NCBI GenBank assembly: GCA_043228905.1
Contig: JBHGNT010000006.1
Location: 8,184,001-8,248,000 of the forward strand
Direction: 5' to 3'
From: Azolla caroliniana
Taxonomy: Eukaryota > Polypodiophyta
Length of the DNA: 64,000 bases
The position numbers and the translations under genes are program-made. This document shows positions 23,241 through 34,789 of the stretch, piece by piece; position 1 is the stretch's first letter; every line of letters begins with the position of its first letter. A model generated the notes under the pieces. The model had not been told where the DNA came from and did not search any database. It was given only the letters and a program-made list of their open reading frames with translations.

Positions 23241-25950
23241 CAAGGCCAATCTAGCCAAGCCTTATACTATCACTAACTACTAGTGGTTGTCGTTAATAGT
23301 GTGCTCTTCATTCGAGAGCTTACTTTTTACATGGATTTGCTCCCGGAAGAAGCATTCGACCTCTCAATCCCTTCAATGTTTCGTCGATCGCTTCACCTTC
23401 GAAGGAGCAAGATTCCATGCTCAAAGTCGCCGCAAATCACTTTTCTTTTGATGGGCTTCTCTCTAATGACATATGTTTTGCCTTTTTTTTTTCCTCGGAA
23501 GAGGAAGCGTGCTTCGATTTGTAGTGTGTCCCATCAGGATACGCTTTCAACTACGATTGTTAGTAGTTGATTAAAGTTAGAGTAGGCCCAATCGGCTATT
23601 TGATTCGCCTGCTCGACCAAGCAAAACTCCCTTCCCTTTGTTAGAACATCACATCTAATTTGGTGCACGTCATGTTCTGATCGTGAATCTAACTCTTTAT
23701 TAGGCTAATAACGAGTGAAGGCCCATTAGCTATTTATTGGATAGTGGATTGTGCATGGCACACTAATAACATTGCTATGAATAAGCCCAAAATATGTGAT
23801 TTCTTTGGTTTTAACCACATATTGCAAAAAGATAAATAGCTTTCAATTTATCAACTTATGTACTAAAGCTTGCAATACCATTGCTTGCTTATTGATGCAA
23901 TACATCTTTGTAAATCCTAGAAAAATTCCACGGTAATTGTTTCTAAAGTCAAACATGTGGTGAGATAGATAGGGGATGAGGTTTGATAAAATATATTTAC
24001 TTCTCTCAATAATAGATCAATTGAAAAAAACAAAACAAATGAATGAACATTTCATAAAGCGTGTTGAATTATCTTCGGAAATGATTTCTCTGTTGGAACT
24101 CATGTAATTCGAGATAGGACACGAGGGAGGAGCTCCTTAACACTTTAACGTTCAAATCGATGCTTCAAAAGAAGAAAACTAAAGCTTTTGCAAGTGGCAA
24201 AGAACTGCTTGTAGTAAATAAGCACCTTAATGAGTTTTTTTTTCTCATGAGAAGTTGGTATAAAGTTGGTAACGTTGCGATCGACCCTTTATATCTCTAG
24301 ATTATGTGTCCATTGCCACATATGCACCAATTCATCAATATGACACCTAACACGATGTTTTTGAAGCACTCTTTGATATTTTTCTTGATGCTTTGAATGT
24401 CCCAAACATTCCTCTCTTGCGCTAACCTCGACTTGTGATCAATGAAATGCTCATCTTCCACGCGCTTTAATATATCCAAATAAGTTGGTCAGAGAAATGA
24501 GCCCATTTCATGTAAATCTGACAAAGGAGTGGTATATCTATATTTGAGCACTAAAGTCCCCATTAAATGGAATCATACTTTCCACTCAAATGTACGAGTT
24601 ACACTGGGGCCATATTTTATGCAAAAGGCAACATATTAATAGTGGCAGGAAGCTTTTAATTAATAGAAGTCTCTAAAATGAGGCATGATCGAGACATATT
24701 GCATCAAAAATAAGGGCCATATATAAAATATAACTGTTGAGCTTCTCATTTGAACTATTATATGTTCACATAAACACCTTTGTAGACATTATGGTAACCA
24801 ACTTTTATATCATAGTTTGTTTGTGACCACATGGTTGAAGTTTTGTTTGAAGGGAAAGCCAACTCTCATGATGTGAATGATTTTTGGCCACACTCATAAT
24901 GCATAACAAAAAATTGCAAATGAAAAGATTTAAACTTTTGAGGATTAATTACATTCTCAATTCAAATTTCTCTTTGAATGACATGTTTTCATCTGCTAGT
25001 CAAGATTTCATTGAATGGGTAAGGCAAGTACAACTAGAAAAATATTAGCAATGCCCAAGTCCTAAACATGATAATATAACTTCTTGATGGATGTTGGTTG
25101 AATAAGGTGGACTTATTTCAAATGCTGGTAGACTCTAGAGTTTAGACTATGTTTCTTAATTACATACATATAATTTTATCAATCCAACAATAGTTGTTGG
25201 TTGGTTGTGAGGCTCTAAATTATTATATATTGTTGTCATTTTCCATATTAAATCTCCAGGGCGGTCTTTATGTATTGATATATACAAGGGGTACCAAACG
25301 ATTGCAACATGTTTTCAAATTTGTTAGTTTGAACATGTAAGACATTGAGGATTATTGTACTAGAAATAGACTATATTAGGTCCACCATGCACTATTCTCT
25401 GCTTCTTTCGCTGTGCATATGCAACATCAAAGTTCTAATGTCTAGTTGAACATTGTAAATCATTAACCGCATTGACATTGTACACAATGTGTGAGACTTT
25501 GGACGGTCTTCCTAGAGGTTATCTTATTCAACTTCTAAATATTAGTTAGACAAGTACAATAACATAATCCAAATGAGTGAAGGTGATCATTTATAGCTAA
25601 AAGTCAATGCCAATGAATATCACCAAAATAGCATGAAGCCCATTTCAACTTGAACTATCATGCATTTCTCTATCATCCATGAATGAGTTGAATGTTAATT
25701 GACGGTTTTGATATATGGAATCATCCACATATTAGTAAAGCCTTGAAACATCCCATGTTGCATGTTCATTGTATTGACTTCTAACTATTTATAAATTCTA
25801 ATCTCATTGATCGGGAGACTTTCTTAAATGTCATAAAATGATATTACTAGGTAGATGATCAAATGTTGGGTTGAAATCCTTAGCAACTAAATCGAATCCC
25901 CCTTTATTATCACATAACTCAGAGAGAAACACAAACACATGTCTGATTCA
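23241..25950. other. Intergenic AT-rich DNA, no gene recognised
   Basis: A 95-codon frame starts at 23283 without recognisable domains. The rest has only short frames on either strand and no clear transposon motif. Confidence 0.55.
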
Positions 25951-26290
25951 ATATGTGTATTCAAATTGGTAGGACACATTGCAATGTCACATGTATGAGA
26001 ACAAGAGGGAGGTCGTTGTTCTACTTAATATGTAGGAAATATTTACAATGGCGTCAACGATTTGCCAAGCTTGAACTTCGTTAAGACTGTTGTGTTTTGG
26101 ACAAGTTAGTTGATAATGTGTGTATTTCAAATAAGTAGGACATATTACAAGGTCCCACATATGAGAATATGGAGTGAGGTCCTCATCTCTATTTAATATG
26201 TACAAAATATTTAGAACGGAATCATGGACTTGTCAAGTTTGAACTCGATTAGGATTCTTAGTGTTTTGGATAAGTTAATAGATACATCAT
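25951..26290 (+). repeat. Old tandem duplication, unit about 165 bp
   Basis: The text around TCACATGTATGAGAACA (25986) recurs in diverged form around 26153 (CCACATATGAGAATA). Both are followed by the same order of words (ACTTAATATGTA or ATTTAATATGTA, then GTTTGAAC, then GTGTTTTGGA). Confidence 0.65.
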
Positions 26291-27860
26291 ACATATAATT
26301 AACTTCAATGTTTGAAAGTCAAGCTTGGTAATGTAGTGACAAGATTCATAACAAATAAGGGTTCAAGGATCACAAGTTACAACATTGATTCCATCTAGCT
26401 CCAGTAGAACGATTCTTTGATTTCTCTAAGATACCAATAATGTTTCATTTTTCACAAGAAAACGCACAATGAGATTATAAAAACTTAGCATAGGATTTTT
26501 TTGTAAAGTAGTTAATAAGAGGATTAAATTTTAACTACCCAAAATGACGCCACTTTAAAGTTGAAAATGTTGAAAGTACATGGCATCAAATAGACCTTAA
26601 TGTGGAGTCTTAGAGAAATGTGGAGACTAAACCCCTTTAAGAACCCATTGGGTTGGTACAAAATACGTTTATTTTTAACAATCATGTTAAATCACAATTG
26701 CGCTTTTATCTATGTGAATCATGAATCATGAATCATGATACGCCAAAATACATATGTTTATCCTTAATAATAAAGTTAAATCACGACTGCACATTTATTT
26801 GTGTTTCATGGCAAATATGCGGCACCTACAACTCCACCTATTTCCTCTATAGAGTTAGAGAACATTCATCAAGAAGAAGAAAAGGAAGAGGGTCTCACTT
26901 ATGTTTGTTACTTCAAATTAAAATCTTAAATCAAGCTTGCTATTAAACATGAATATAAAAGTGGTCCTTGACATTTAGCCTAATTGTTAAACTCAAAGTG
27001 CCAACAATGAAGAAGAAACAATGTGACAACTTGGTGACCTAGTCCAAAAGATAATTGATGCAACCACATCCATTAAGTCTTGGTGACATTAATTATTTTG
27101 AAAAGCATGCAAATCCATATTACTTTCCCAAGGTAGGACCATTTAGAATTCGAAGCAAATTGTTCATCTCTTGAATCAATTATGTTTTGGATTAGATTTT
27201 AATGACCAAAGAAGTATTTGTATACAGATTAATTTTCATTGAGGAAAAGCACACTTGAACTTCATTTATCATTCCATCATTTCAAATTTGTTGTTTGGTA
27301 TTTATCATTAGGATGAATGAGATAAATGTTGTGATTATCCTTAGATGACTTATAATTATTCAATGTAAGATTCATGCTATCACTCTATGATCTTTGAATT
27401 GCTTCAAAATAGACACGATTATGTTAAGAATTACAGTTTGGAAATATGGAAGCATGGACTTAGCATTCAATGTAAAACAAAGTTACAAAGTATTGCAAAT
27501 ACGTCTTACAACTTTTAAAGAGAGTATTCAAATTGTGAAGAAGCAACACATCGTACGGTGGGAAAACTAGAAACAAAAGTTTTGAGGTTATCGAAAAGTG
27601 GAACTTGAGAAATATAATTATCTTCTACTTATTATGCAAGATTCCCTCACTCACATCACGAGCATTGGTTAGTTGCATAACTACTGGTTGGCAACTTAAG
27701 TCTAGGATTGACATCAAGGTTGGTTTTCACACCTTGTATGGACCCCGTGAACTTTATGCTCCCAAAATACCCTCCCTTTTCAATAAAATTATAACATTTC
27801 TAAATCCTATAGTGCTCCCCCATAAAAAAAACAAGAAGAAAAAGAAAAAGAAAAAAACAC
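26291..27860. other. Intergenic AT-rich DNA, nothing recognised
   Basis: No coding, RNA or transposon feature supported; base composition is uniform. Confidence 0.55.
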
Positions 27861-28275
27861 AACCAAACATTTTTATACATACTTACATACACATATTACA
27901 TATACACACATTTGCACTTCACTCGCATTCCAATACACACATGTAGCACAAAATAAACATAGAATTACACATAAGCTACATGTACACAAAACATGATTGT
28001 ACATTAGCACAAAATATGAACACACTTGCACATAAATCTTACATGTATGCACATACATGTAAAATACACATACACATACACCGATCTTCTCAATATCACA
28101 TAAACGTACACACACATTGCTTGTACAACACTTACAACACACACACACACACATTGCACCAATCTTACATGCATAAAACACACACGCACACACACATTGC
28201 ACCAATTCAATTTCACAAGGTCACATATTTGCTTGTACAACACTTCCAACACACTTACATGTTCCATCACACACA
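27861..28275. repeat. CA-rich low-complexity tract with repeated 60-bp words
   Basis: Rich in ACACAC and ACATAC runs, including (CA)n at about 28136-28152 and 28180-28197. A word of the form TTGCTTGTACAACACTT occurs twice (28117 and 28229) and CACATTGCACCAAT twice (28150 and 28192). Confidence 0.8.
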
Positions 28276-28589
28276 ATCACCGAGTACAAACATAATGTGA
28301 GTTTTTACAAGTTTAAATACGTGAATTAGGATAAAAACCCACTCCATTGTTACCTCTTGCATTCCTTATTCAACAAACTTTTTCTCTGGTTCAAGTACCC
28401 AGTAGTCCAACTCAAAATTTCACATGCATGTGTGTAATTTCTCGACAACGTTCCGATAACTAGAAGCCTCATATGAATGCCATAATGTTTACTTTCTCAA
28501 TGATGTCGTGATAATGCACGTGCGTGTGCTTCTCAAGTGGAACCACGGGGAGCACAGACTCAAGAAGGGCACAAGGACTGAAAGGGCAT

Positions 28590-28745
28590 GGATGATAGGT
28601 CCTGGACTCGAAGGATCCTCGGGCTTGAGGGGAGCACAAACTTGAATGGAGCTCAGAGTCGAGGGGAGTCTAGAGTTGAAGGGAGCCCAACTAAGAGTCG
28701 AAAGGAGCCAAGAGTCGAGGGGAGCCCAAAGTCGAAGGGGTTGAA
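28590..28745 (+). repeat. Imperfect short tandem repeats of GAGTCGAGGGGAGCCC
   Basis: At least five copies of a 14-24 bp purine-rich unit (GAGTCGAGGGGAG, GAGTCGAAAGGAGCC and similar) lie in one open frame of 99 codons (28588-28887). The frame has no recognisable domain. Confidence 0.75.
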
Positions 28746-29705
28746 TTGCCCTGTAAATGAGGAGTTAACTTTTCGACCAGAGGGGGCGATGTTGACTCTC
28801 GTGTCGATTTCGGAATTGAATGAAGATGATTGGTGTGCGTCAATTGTTCAAATAAAGGGAAAGATGAATTTGGCTAAGTTTCTCTAATTGGCACATACCG
28901 AAGGATGTGCAGGTTAGGAGGGGGTGCACATCGTATAACGATGTGACCGACTAATGCCACCGTGATTCGACACTTGCCTCAACTGCAACAAGGCGTCCTA
29001 ACTTGGTTCGATGACCCAACACTCCTTGGTGATTCACTTGATTCAAATAGTTGGAATTGATTTACATTCTAGAGTTGAGTTTCTTTAGTATTATTGTCAT
29101 TAGGGATTTTATATGCATTGTTTTATTTGAACAAATACTATATAGTCAAAACCATGTAATGTATTGCATGTGCACCATATAGTGCACATGCAAAAGCTTC
29201 TCTACATATGTGCCACATGGCCCACATGCAAAATCATCGGTTTAGTATAAGAAGGGAATGAATTATTGTCAAGGGGGCAATCAAAGAAGACATATATTGT
29301 AAAGGGTTCTTTTTTTCTTTGCGGAAATAGAGATTCTCTTGTTTGCATTCTTTCTTCATTCGCGTTTTAGGGTTAGTTGTGCAGGGTGTTTTGCTCATGA
29401 CTCTCAACTCTGACGTCTGTTTTTGACGTTCTATAGCTCGTTGGAAAGCTCATTCTAAGGGCTTTCGAACAAGAATTTATGCGAATAATTTGGTTACATA
29501 TGTGAAACTTTACAAGGATTTTCTTCTTCACGAGTAGGGTTGGAAGCTAGACGTGCTACTGGGATACTTTCGGCTTGATTGTTGATTTGACTTCCTACTC
29601 TTTCCTTCATTTCTCTTAATTTCACTCTCCTGGTTTAGAATCCCAACGGTTTCACTCGGATACGCAAATTTCCTCGACACGACATTTGGTGAACTCGACA
29701 TGAAA
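28746..29705 (+). mobile_element. LTR-like segment ending in a primer-binding-site-like sequence
   Basis: A probable promoter (AGTATAAGAAGG near 29236) is followed by a T-rich leader. The segment ends CTCGACACGACA at 29684 and then TTTGGTGAACTCGACATG. That last motif closely resembles the TTTGGTGAACCCGACGTG seen right after the LTRs at 48976-48998 (minus) and 56324-56345 (plus). This suggests the 3' end of an LTR plus PBS in sense orientation. The left LTR edge could not be found and is not necessarily at 28746. The sequence to the right switches to an antisense Gypsy fragment. Confidence 0.4.
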
Positions 29706-29709
29706 CGAG

Positions 29710-30130
29710 TAGTAGGGAGAATGAGTTCTTTGGGATTTTGTTCCTCCCTCAGCACCGTTGAGCTTCTGCAATATCTTCTCACAGTCGACAATGTGGTTAA
29801 CCTCGAACTTCTGACACCCGTCTTCTATGACACTCTTGTCCTTCTGATCCTCCGGACACCCTTTTATTGGGATGTCGTCCAGGAACGACATGGTGATGTC
29901 AGGGATGCAATCTCTCAAAACCTTGTTCATCGCATTCACCATGTGTGCCACCGAATTCGTTCGTCGCTAAGGCAGGGTACACATCCGAACTAAGTTGAGA
30001 GGGGTTCGCATCGTCGTGATGTCCCTGCTTTCGATGACCAGTTGGAACTGGTCGTACCTTGAGTATAGATCTCCGAATGAGTAAATCAACCTTCCGGTGA
30101 AGGCCTTCGTGAACTCATCAATGGTCGGTC
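29710..30130 (-). pseudogene. Gypsy-type reverse transcriptase fragment
   Basis: Reading the minus strand from about 30130: EFTKAFTGRLIYSFGDLYSR and YDQFQLVIESRDITTMRTPL, then after a frameshift AHMVNAMNKVLRDCIPDI, then the catalytic-box region FLDDIPIKGCPEDQKD. These correspond to the palm of a Ty3/Gypsy RT, with the usual Y/F-DD box present as FLDD. The frame is broken at least once, and the flanking RT parts are missing. Confidence 0.75.
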
Positions 30131-30584
30131 CACTGACCAGTAAGAGCTTAACTGTTTATAGGAGATTTGTAGACATTGCCAATGGTGTATTATAAATATG
30201 TAATTTGATGACAGATTACTCAATGAAGAATTAAATCCCTTGTTTTGAGTAAATTTTCCACAATAATTTTAAAATAGGTCGTTGATTTCGGATTTCATGT
30301 TGTTGCGTGTTCTCAGAATGGCAAACTGTTCGAACTTGTACATGTTTCACTTGAGAGTAAAAAAACCATTGCTAACATGTATTCTAGATAGTAAATACAC
30401 ATTTAACAGACACTAAAAATGAATGTTTCATTTAACAGACTGGCAAACGATTATATTAAGAAACAAGAACAGAAAGACGACTGCATATAAGAAAGAAGAC
30501 TCCCAAACGATTTTATTAAATTGTTTTTTTGCAATACAACTACTTTGTTCACTTTACAAGAAAACTGGTATGATCTCACAATAG
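30131..30584. other. AT-rich spacer, nothing recognised
   Basis: No motif seen. The segment lies between the RT relic and the 3' end of the transposase-like pseudogene. Confidence 0.5.
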
Positions 30585-31969
30585 CTACAAATTCCATTGC
30601 ATATTGTTGTAAATACATTCATACACATTAGCAATAACTGGGTATAAATCGGAGCAGCTATTGTATTGCGACATCGGGAAGTTGATGCACCTAACCAAAT
30701 GAGAGTACATGTATGCCATTGGTTTGTCTTCTAAAAAACTATACACATAATTGTAATAATCTAGTCTTGCATAAAAAATACCTTCGATGTAGAATGTACC
30801 GGTAGATATAAAATTTCCCCAAGCATCTACAATATTTTGCGTTGCACATTGTTTACAAATCGTGCACTTCAATATATAGAAATTAGCACCCTCTGAATTG
30901 CCTTCTTTTGCATTTACAACGAAATTATCCCCAATGTTTATGACATCACTCAGAATATCTCCACGTCCTTGATATGTGAAATCAACATTGTTTTCTGTTT
31001 CTCCATCAGTCGCTTCCTTATCATTCAATGTATGGTACTCCCAATTCTGAATATATGCTTTGTTTAAACAATGCCTCCAATTTGCCTGCTCATAATGGAA
31101 GCTAAACCAAGTTAATTCTCTAACTACAATACAATACAATGACCATCCAACCTAGAATAACCCCGAACAACATGGAGAGATCGCAATTCGGGAATTCCTT
31201 GGCACTCCCATGTCTTCTCCATATTTACTTCATCTATACTCACTTCCCAAAATACGCGTTTGATATCTCGGACCTGCAAGGAATAAACACCAGTTGCACT
31301 CTTTGACATATTAGTACTACATGTGCTGCACAATTCATATGCACACCACGACTTCCTTTAGTTGTTCATGGGTAAGTGCCCACTTTATAACTGCACCTAC
31401 TCCATCATGTTCACCTTTACCATGGTCGGACCCAAACAAATTCCATCTCATCTCCAAACTTGTTACAGAAGGATACCTCCCAACAAAATAAAATGGACGT
31501 CTAGCCTTGAATTGTGATGCAGCTCCGTCAAACCAGACTCAATGTTGAGTAAGCTCCAAATGTTGACGTAATAACCATTGCCAATGTAACTTAAAACAAT
31601 GTTGGACAAACACGATATCATGCTTCTTATCATTAGAAATAAAAAAATGAATTACTTTCTTAACATCAACTGAAACTTGAAAATATGTTATGTGCATTGA
31701 ACACCAATGCATGGATTGAATTTCATTATGTTGCTTGAAAGTATAGTTCTCAGTGAAATCTACTACTGCGACTACTACATCATTTGGAAAATCAGATATG
31801 CAAGTCTTAAATTGATGGGCCTGCCATGAATAAATGAAGTTGTGTTTAATGAACTTTCCTAGAGATACTACAAATAGAGAAGCCAAATCCCTTGGTTTAA
31901 GCGACTTCCTAACTAGATCCTTTCTTTTACACACCACAAGGTGTTGAAGCGCTTCAACATGCAGAACGT
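30585..31969 (-). pseudogene. Broken DDE-transposase-like gene of unassigned superfamily
   Basis: On the minus strand the frame from about 31969 reads into VVAVVDFTENYTFKQHNEIQ, passes an in-frame stop near 31540, and continues VWFDGAASQFKARRPF then WNLFGSDHGKGEHDGVGAVI to a second stop near 31340. A longer C-terminal open part (31139-30585) contains GTFYIEGIFYARLDYYNYVY. The conserved acidic positions (DFTENY, FDGAASQFK and the acidic/His block around HGKGEHDG) look like a DDE nuclease core, and proteins with DFAENY and HGKG blocks occur as multicopy genes in other eukaryotes. That family memory is not checked. The gene has at least two stops and seems cut at its 5' end by the LTR starting at 31970. 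It could also be a domesticated host gene that decayed. Confidence 0.5.
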
Positions 31970-32521
31970 TGTCACGTTATTACGCGCGTGCGTGTAGAAG
32001 GGGCGAGACCACGGGGGTCTCGGACGAGGGAGTAGAGGAGAAGGAATAAGACACAAAATGGAAGCTTAGCTCAAGAGGAGAAGAGGAAGAATAGCACATA
32101 AACATAGAATAGAATAGAATCAAGATACACCCACAAGGCAAGAAGATCAACAAGCTATATTAAGAGTTCACAAAAGATTACAACCAAGGCCGCATAGGCT
32201 GCACCAAACGGTATAACAAAACCCTAACCCGATAAGCAAGTAAAGAAGATGAAGAAGAAAACCCTAAACGAAACCCTAACCCTAAAGCGGTAAGAACTCT
32301 AGACTAAGTGGTATACCTCTCGTACGCAAATAGGCAACCCCTTCATAAGTGACCCCTCCCTTCCTTTTATAGCCCAAGGAGGGAGGGACCTTACAATGTG
32401 GGATAAAATTTCCCCTCTTATTTCTATACACCATTTCCTAGTATACATGTGCACATGTTGCACACCATCGACTTGCCCATTCCACCCCGGTTTCACACCG
32501 TAGCCGGAAATTTTCACGACA
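31970..32521 (-). mobile_element. Isolated LTR of the gag-only retrotransposon family
   Basis: Starts TGTCACGTTATTACGCGCG and ends TTTTCACGACA, matching the ends of the LTRs at 44758-45523 and 48999-55156 on the same strand. It shares the GACCACGGGGGTC block and the CTTTTATAG block (a TATA box on the minus strand, near 32365). It is shorter (552 bp) than the 766-bp LTRs. It abuts the transposase-like pseudogene on the left and a Copia fragment on the right, so it is either a solo LTR or the edge of a truncated element. Confidence 0.75.
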
Positions 32522-33185
32522 ACGCGATGCCAACACCAACACCACTTCTGATGTCAATCCGACTATTAGACAGAGACTCTCCTTTGACGGATAAGGAGAA
32601 GGAGCTAAATGGAAAGATACCCTATGCATTGGTCTTAGGAAGTATTATGTACGCGATCGTGGTGACTCGACCCGACCTTGCATATGCCATAGGGGTCGTC
32701 AGCCAGTACATGTCAAACCCATGACGTAAGCATTGGGAGGCCGTCAAGCACGTCTTTAGGTACCTAAGAGGGATTGAAGATGCAGAACTGACTTTCGGAT
32801 CGGCAAACCCGCAATTCCGACTATCCCGGAAATTCGGACAATCGGAAGTTGACATCGGGCTACATCTTCACACCTATGGCGGCAGTGACATATCATGGAG
32901 GTCAAAAATCTTGTCCCGAAGATGCAAAATTGACTTTCGGAACAACAAACCCGTGACTCCGACTATGCCGGATTCGGACAATCGGAAGTCAACATCGGGC
33001 TACATCTTCACACCTATTGCGGCGGTGACATATCATGGAGGTCAAAGCTACAAGAGTGCATGACCCTGTCTACCACAGAGGAAAATCATGGAGGCCGAGT
33101 ACATAACTCATAGCATCAGAAGCAATTTGGTTGCATCGACTATCAACCAAATTCTCAACGAGAAGTCGAACCGATCGACCAACGC
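32522..33185 (+). pseudogene. Copia RT/RNase H fragment with internal duplication
   Basis: Reads LNGKIPYALVLGSIMYAIVV, TRPDLAYAIGVVSQYMSNP, a stop, then HWEAVKHVFRYLRG, which is the region joining RT to RNase H in Copia elements. It most resembles the intact Copia at 49723-53793. A block of about 130 bp around 32800-32910 recurs around 32935-33050 (TCGGGCTACATCTTCACACC in both). The RNase H end (EAEYI) is cut by the Gypsy LTR at 33186. Confidence 0.8.
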
Positions 33186-33482
33186 TGTCATGAATACATA
33201 AACATCATGGCTTCACCGGAGCTTGAACCCAAGATCTTGTAATACATAATCAAGAACCTAACCATTAAGATGGCCTATGATCTTATGAGATGATAAAAGC
33301 TAATTCTTGTAATACACTGATTATTGTAAATACTTTGGAGCATTCTAGAACATCCTAGAACATCTTAGAATATTCTAGGTCTAGGACATTCTAGAACATT
33401 ATAGAAATCTCTAGGTTATTCTATAAGAACCTATAAATATATACATACAATTCTTCTCAAACCAATTCAAATCAAATTGTCA
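33186..33482 (+). repeat. 5' LTR of the chromovirus (297 bp)
   Basis: Runs from TGTCATGAATAC to CAAATTGTCA. Its first 140 bp recur at 38320-38460 with scattered changes. A tract rich in TTCTAGAACATC words lies in its middle, and TATAAATATATAC near 33431 may be the TATA box. Confidence 0.85.
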
Positions 33483-33555
33483 GAACCAAGAGAAAAGATA
33501 GAGTTTGATTATAATTATATCTCTCTCCATTATCCTCTATAAACATCACGAAACC

Positions 33556-34575
33556 ATGGCCGCCATCAACTTAGAAGAATATCTCACCCTTGTTGCAGAA
33601 ATGGGGAATCTTAAATCCAAGTTCGCATCTCTTGAATTAGAGAATCAATGTCTTCTTGGAGATCTACAAAAGGTTATTGTGGAGAAGCAACAACAACAAG
33701 AGGAGTTTACACGACGGGTGCAACTATTAGAATCGACAATCGTAGTTTTATAACAACAAAGGGTCGAAGGTCAAGGAATTATCAAGGATCCCAAAATCAG
33801 CCTCCCAACTAAATTTGATGGTTCAAGGGTGCATTTCTAAGGTTTCTTGAATCAAGTGTGGTTGGTAATTCAAATGCATCCCACGCGTTATCTGACAGAT
33901 GCATCACGAGTCGGGTTAGTGGGCACCTTATTGACTAGCATAGCATTGTCATGGTTTGCGCCATTACTAGAGACAAATTCTCCTCTACTGCATAATTTCG
34001 AGGAGTTTATCAAAGAATTTAAGGCTTGCTTCGGAGATACAGATGGGTCAAGAAAAACAATCAACAAGATTTGTACACTATGTCAAGGTGATCAGCCAAC
34101 ATCAACATATGCAACCAATTTCCGTCTCATCGCAAGCGATATTCCTTGGGATGAACAAGCCCTAATGGAGCAATTTTGTTCCGGTCTTTGTAGTGATGTG
34201 AAGGACTTACTTCTTACCGTCTCTGAGGATCCAGAATCACTTACAAAAGCTATTAGTCGAGCAATACGATGTGATAATTGTCTTTTTGAGCATTGATGTG
34301 AGCGACAACAAATAACAAGATCAAGATTCACACCAGCTTATGCATCAGTAATGGCGCAATCATATCCAAGGCAAACATATAGCCCTACTCCAACTCCAAG
34401 GCAAACACGTAGTCCAACCCCAATGGATAGGCCTACACCCATGGAGATCGATATGACCCAACGATGAGGACCATTGTCAAACGAAGAGAAGCAACGATGC
34501 TGAGCAAAATGTCTATGCTTATATTGTGGAGGTCCAAGACATATAGCCATTCATTGCTCCCGTAGGCCAAGACGT
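33556..34575 (+). pseudogene. Chromovirus gag, broken
   Basis: ATG at 33556 starts a coiled-coil-like N-terminus (EYLTLVAEMGNLKSKFASLE), which stops at 33751. Capsid homology resumes at 33847-34296 (LTSIALSWFAPLLETNSPLL, then IKEFKACFGD). A CCHC zinc knuckle, CLYCGGPRHIAIHC, follows near 34515-34560. In-frame stops at 33751, near 33838 and at 34296 make it non-functional. Confidence 0.85.
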
Positions 34576-34789
34576 TAGGTAAATCAAATTCACTATGACA
34601 ATAAAAATGACTCCAACATATTATAAGCACTTAGTAATTCTAATATTATGAATAATCCACCATTTTCCGTGACTAAGTTTGAAGTCCTAAGACAATTAGA
34701 AGAGGAGTCAAACGAATAAGTCCGGCCAAAATAGGAGCCATTTGGTTGGACAACGAGAGATCTGTAGAACAGTGTAGGTTCCATTTCAT

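Noticed and set aside
22845-23283. Open frames of 76-137 codons on both strands
   Set aside because: They are produced by GAA, CT and ACATAT microsatellites; no non-repetitive coding content.
23283-23570. 95-codon frame as a gene
   Set aside because: No family resemblance, and it starts in the edge of a microsatellite; too little support.
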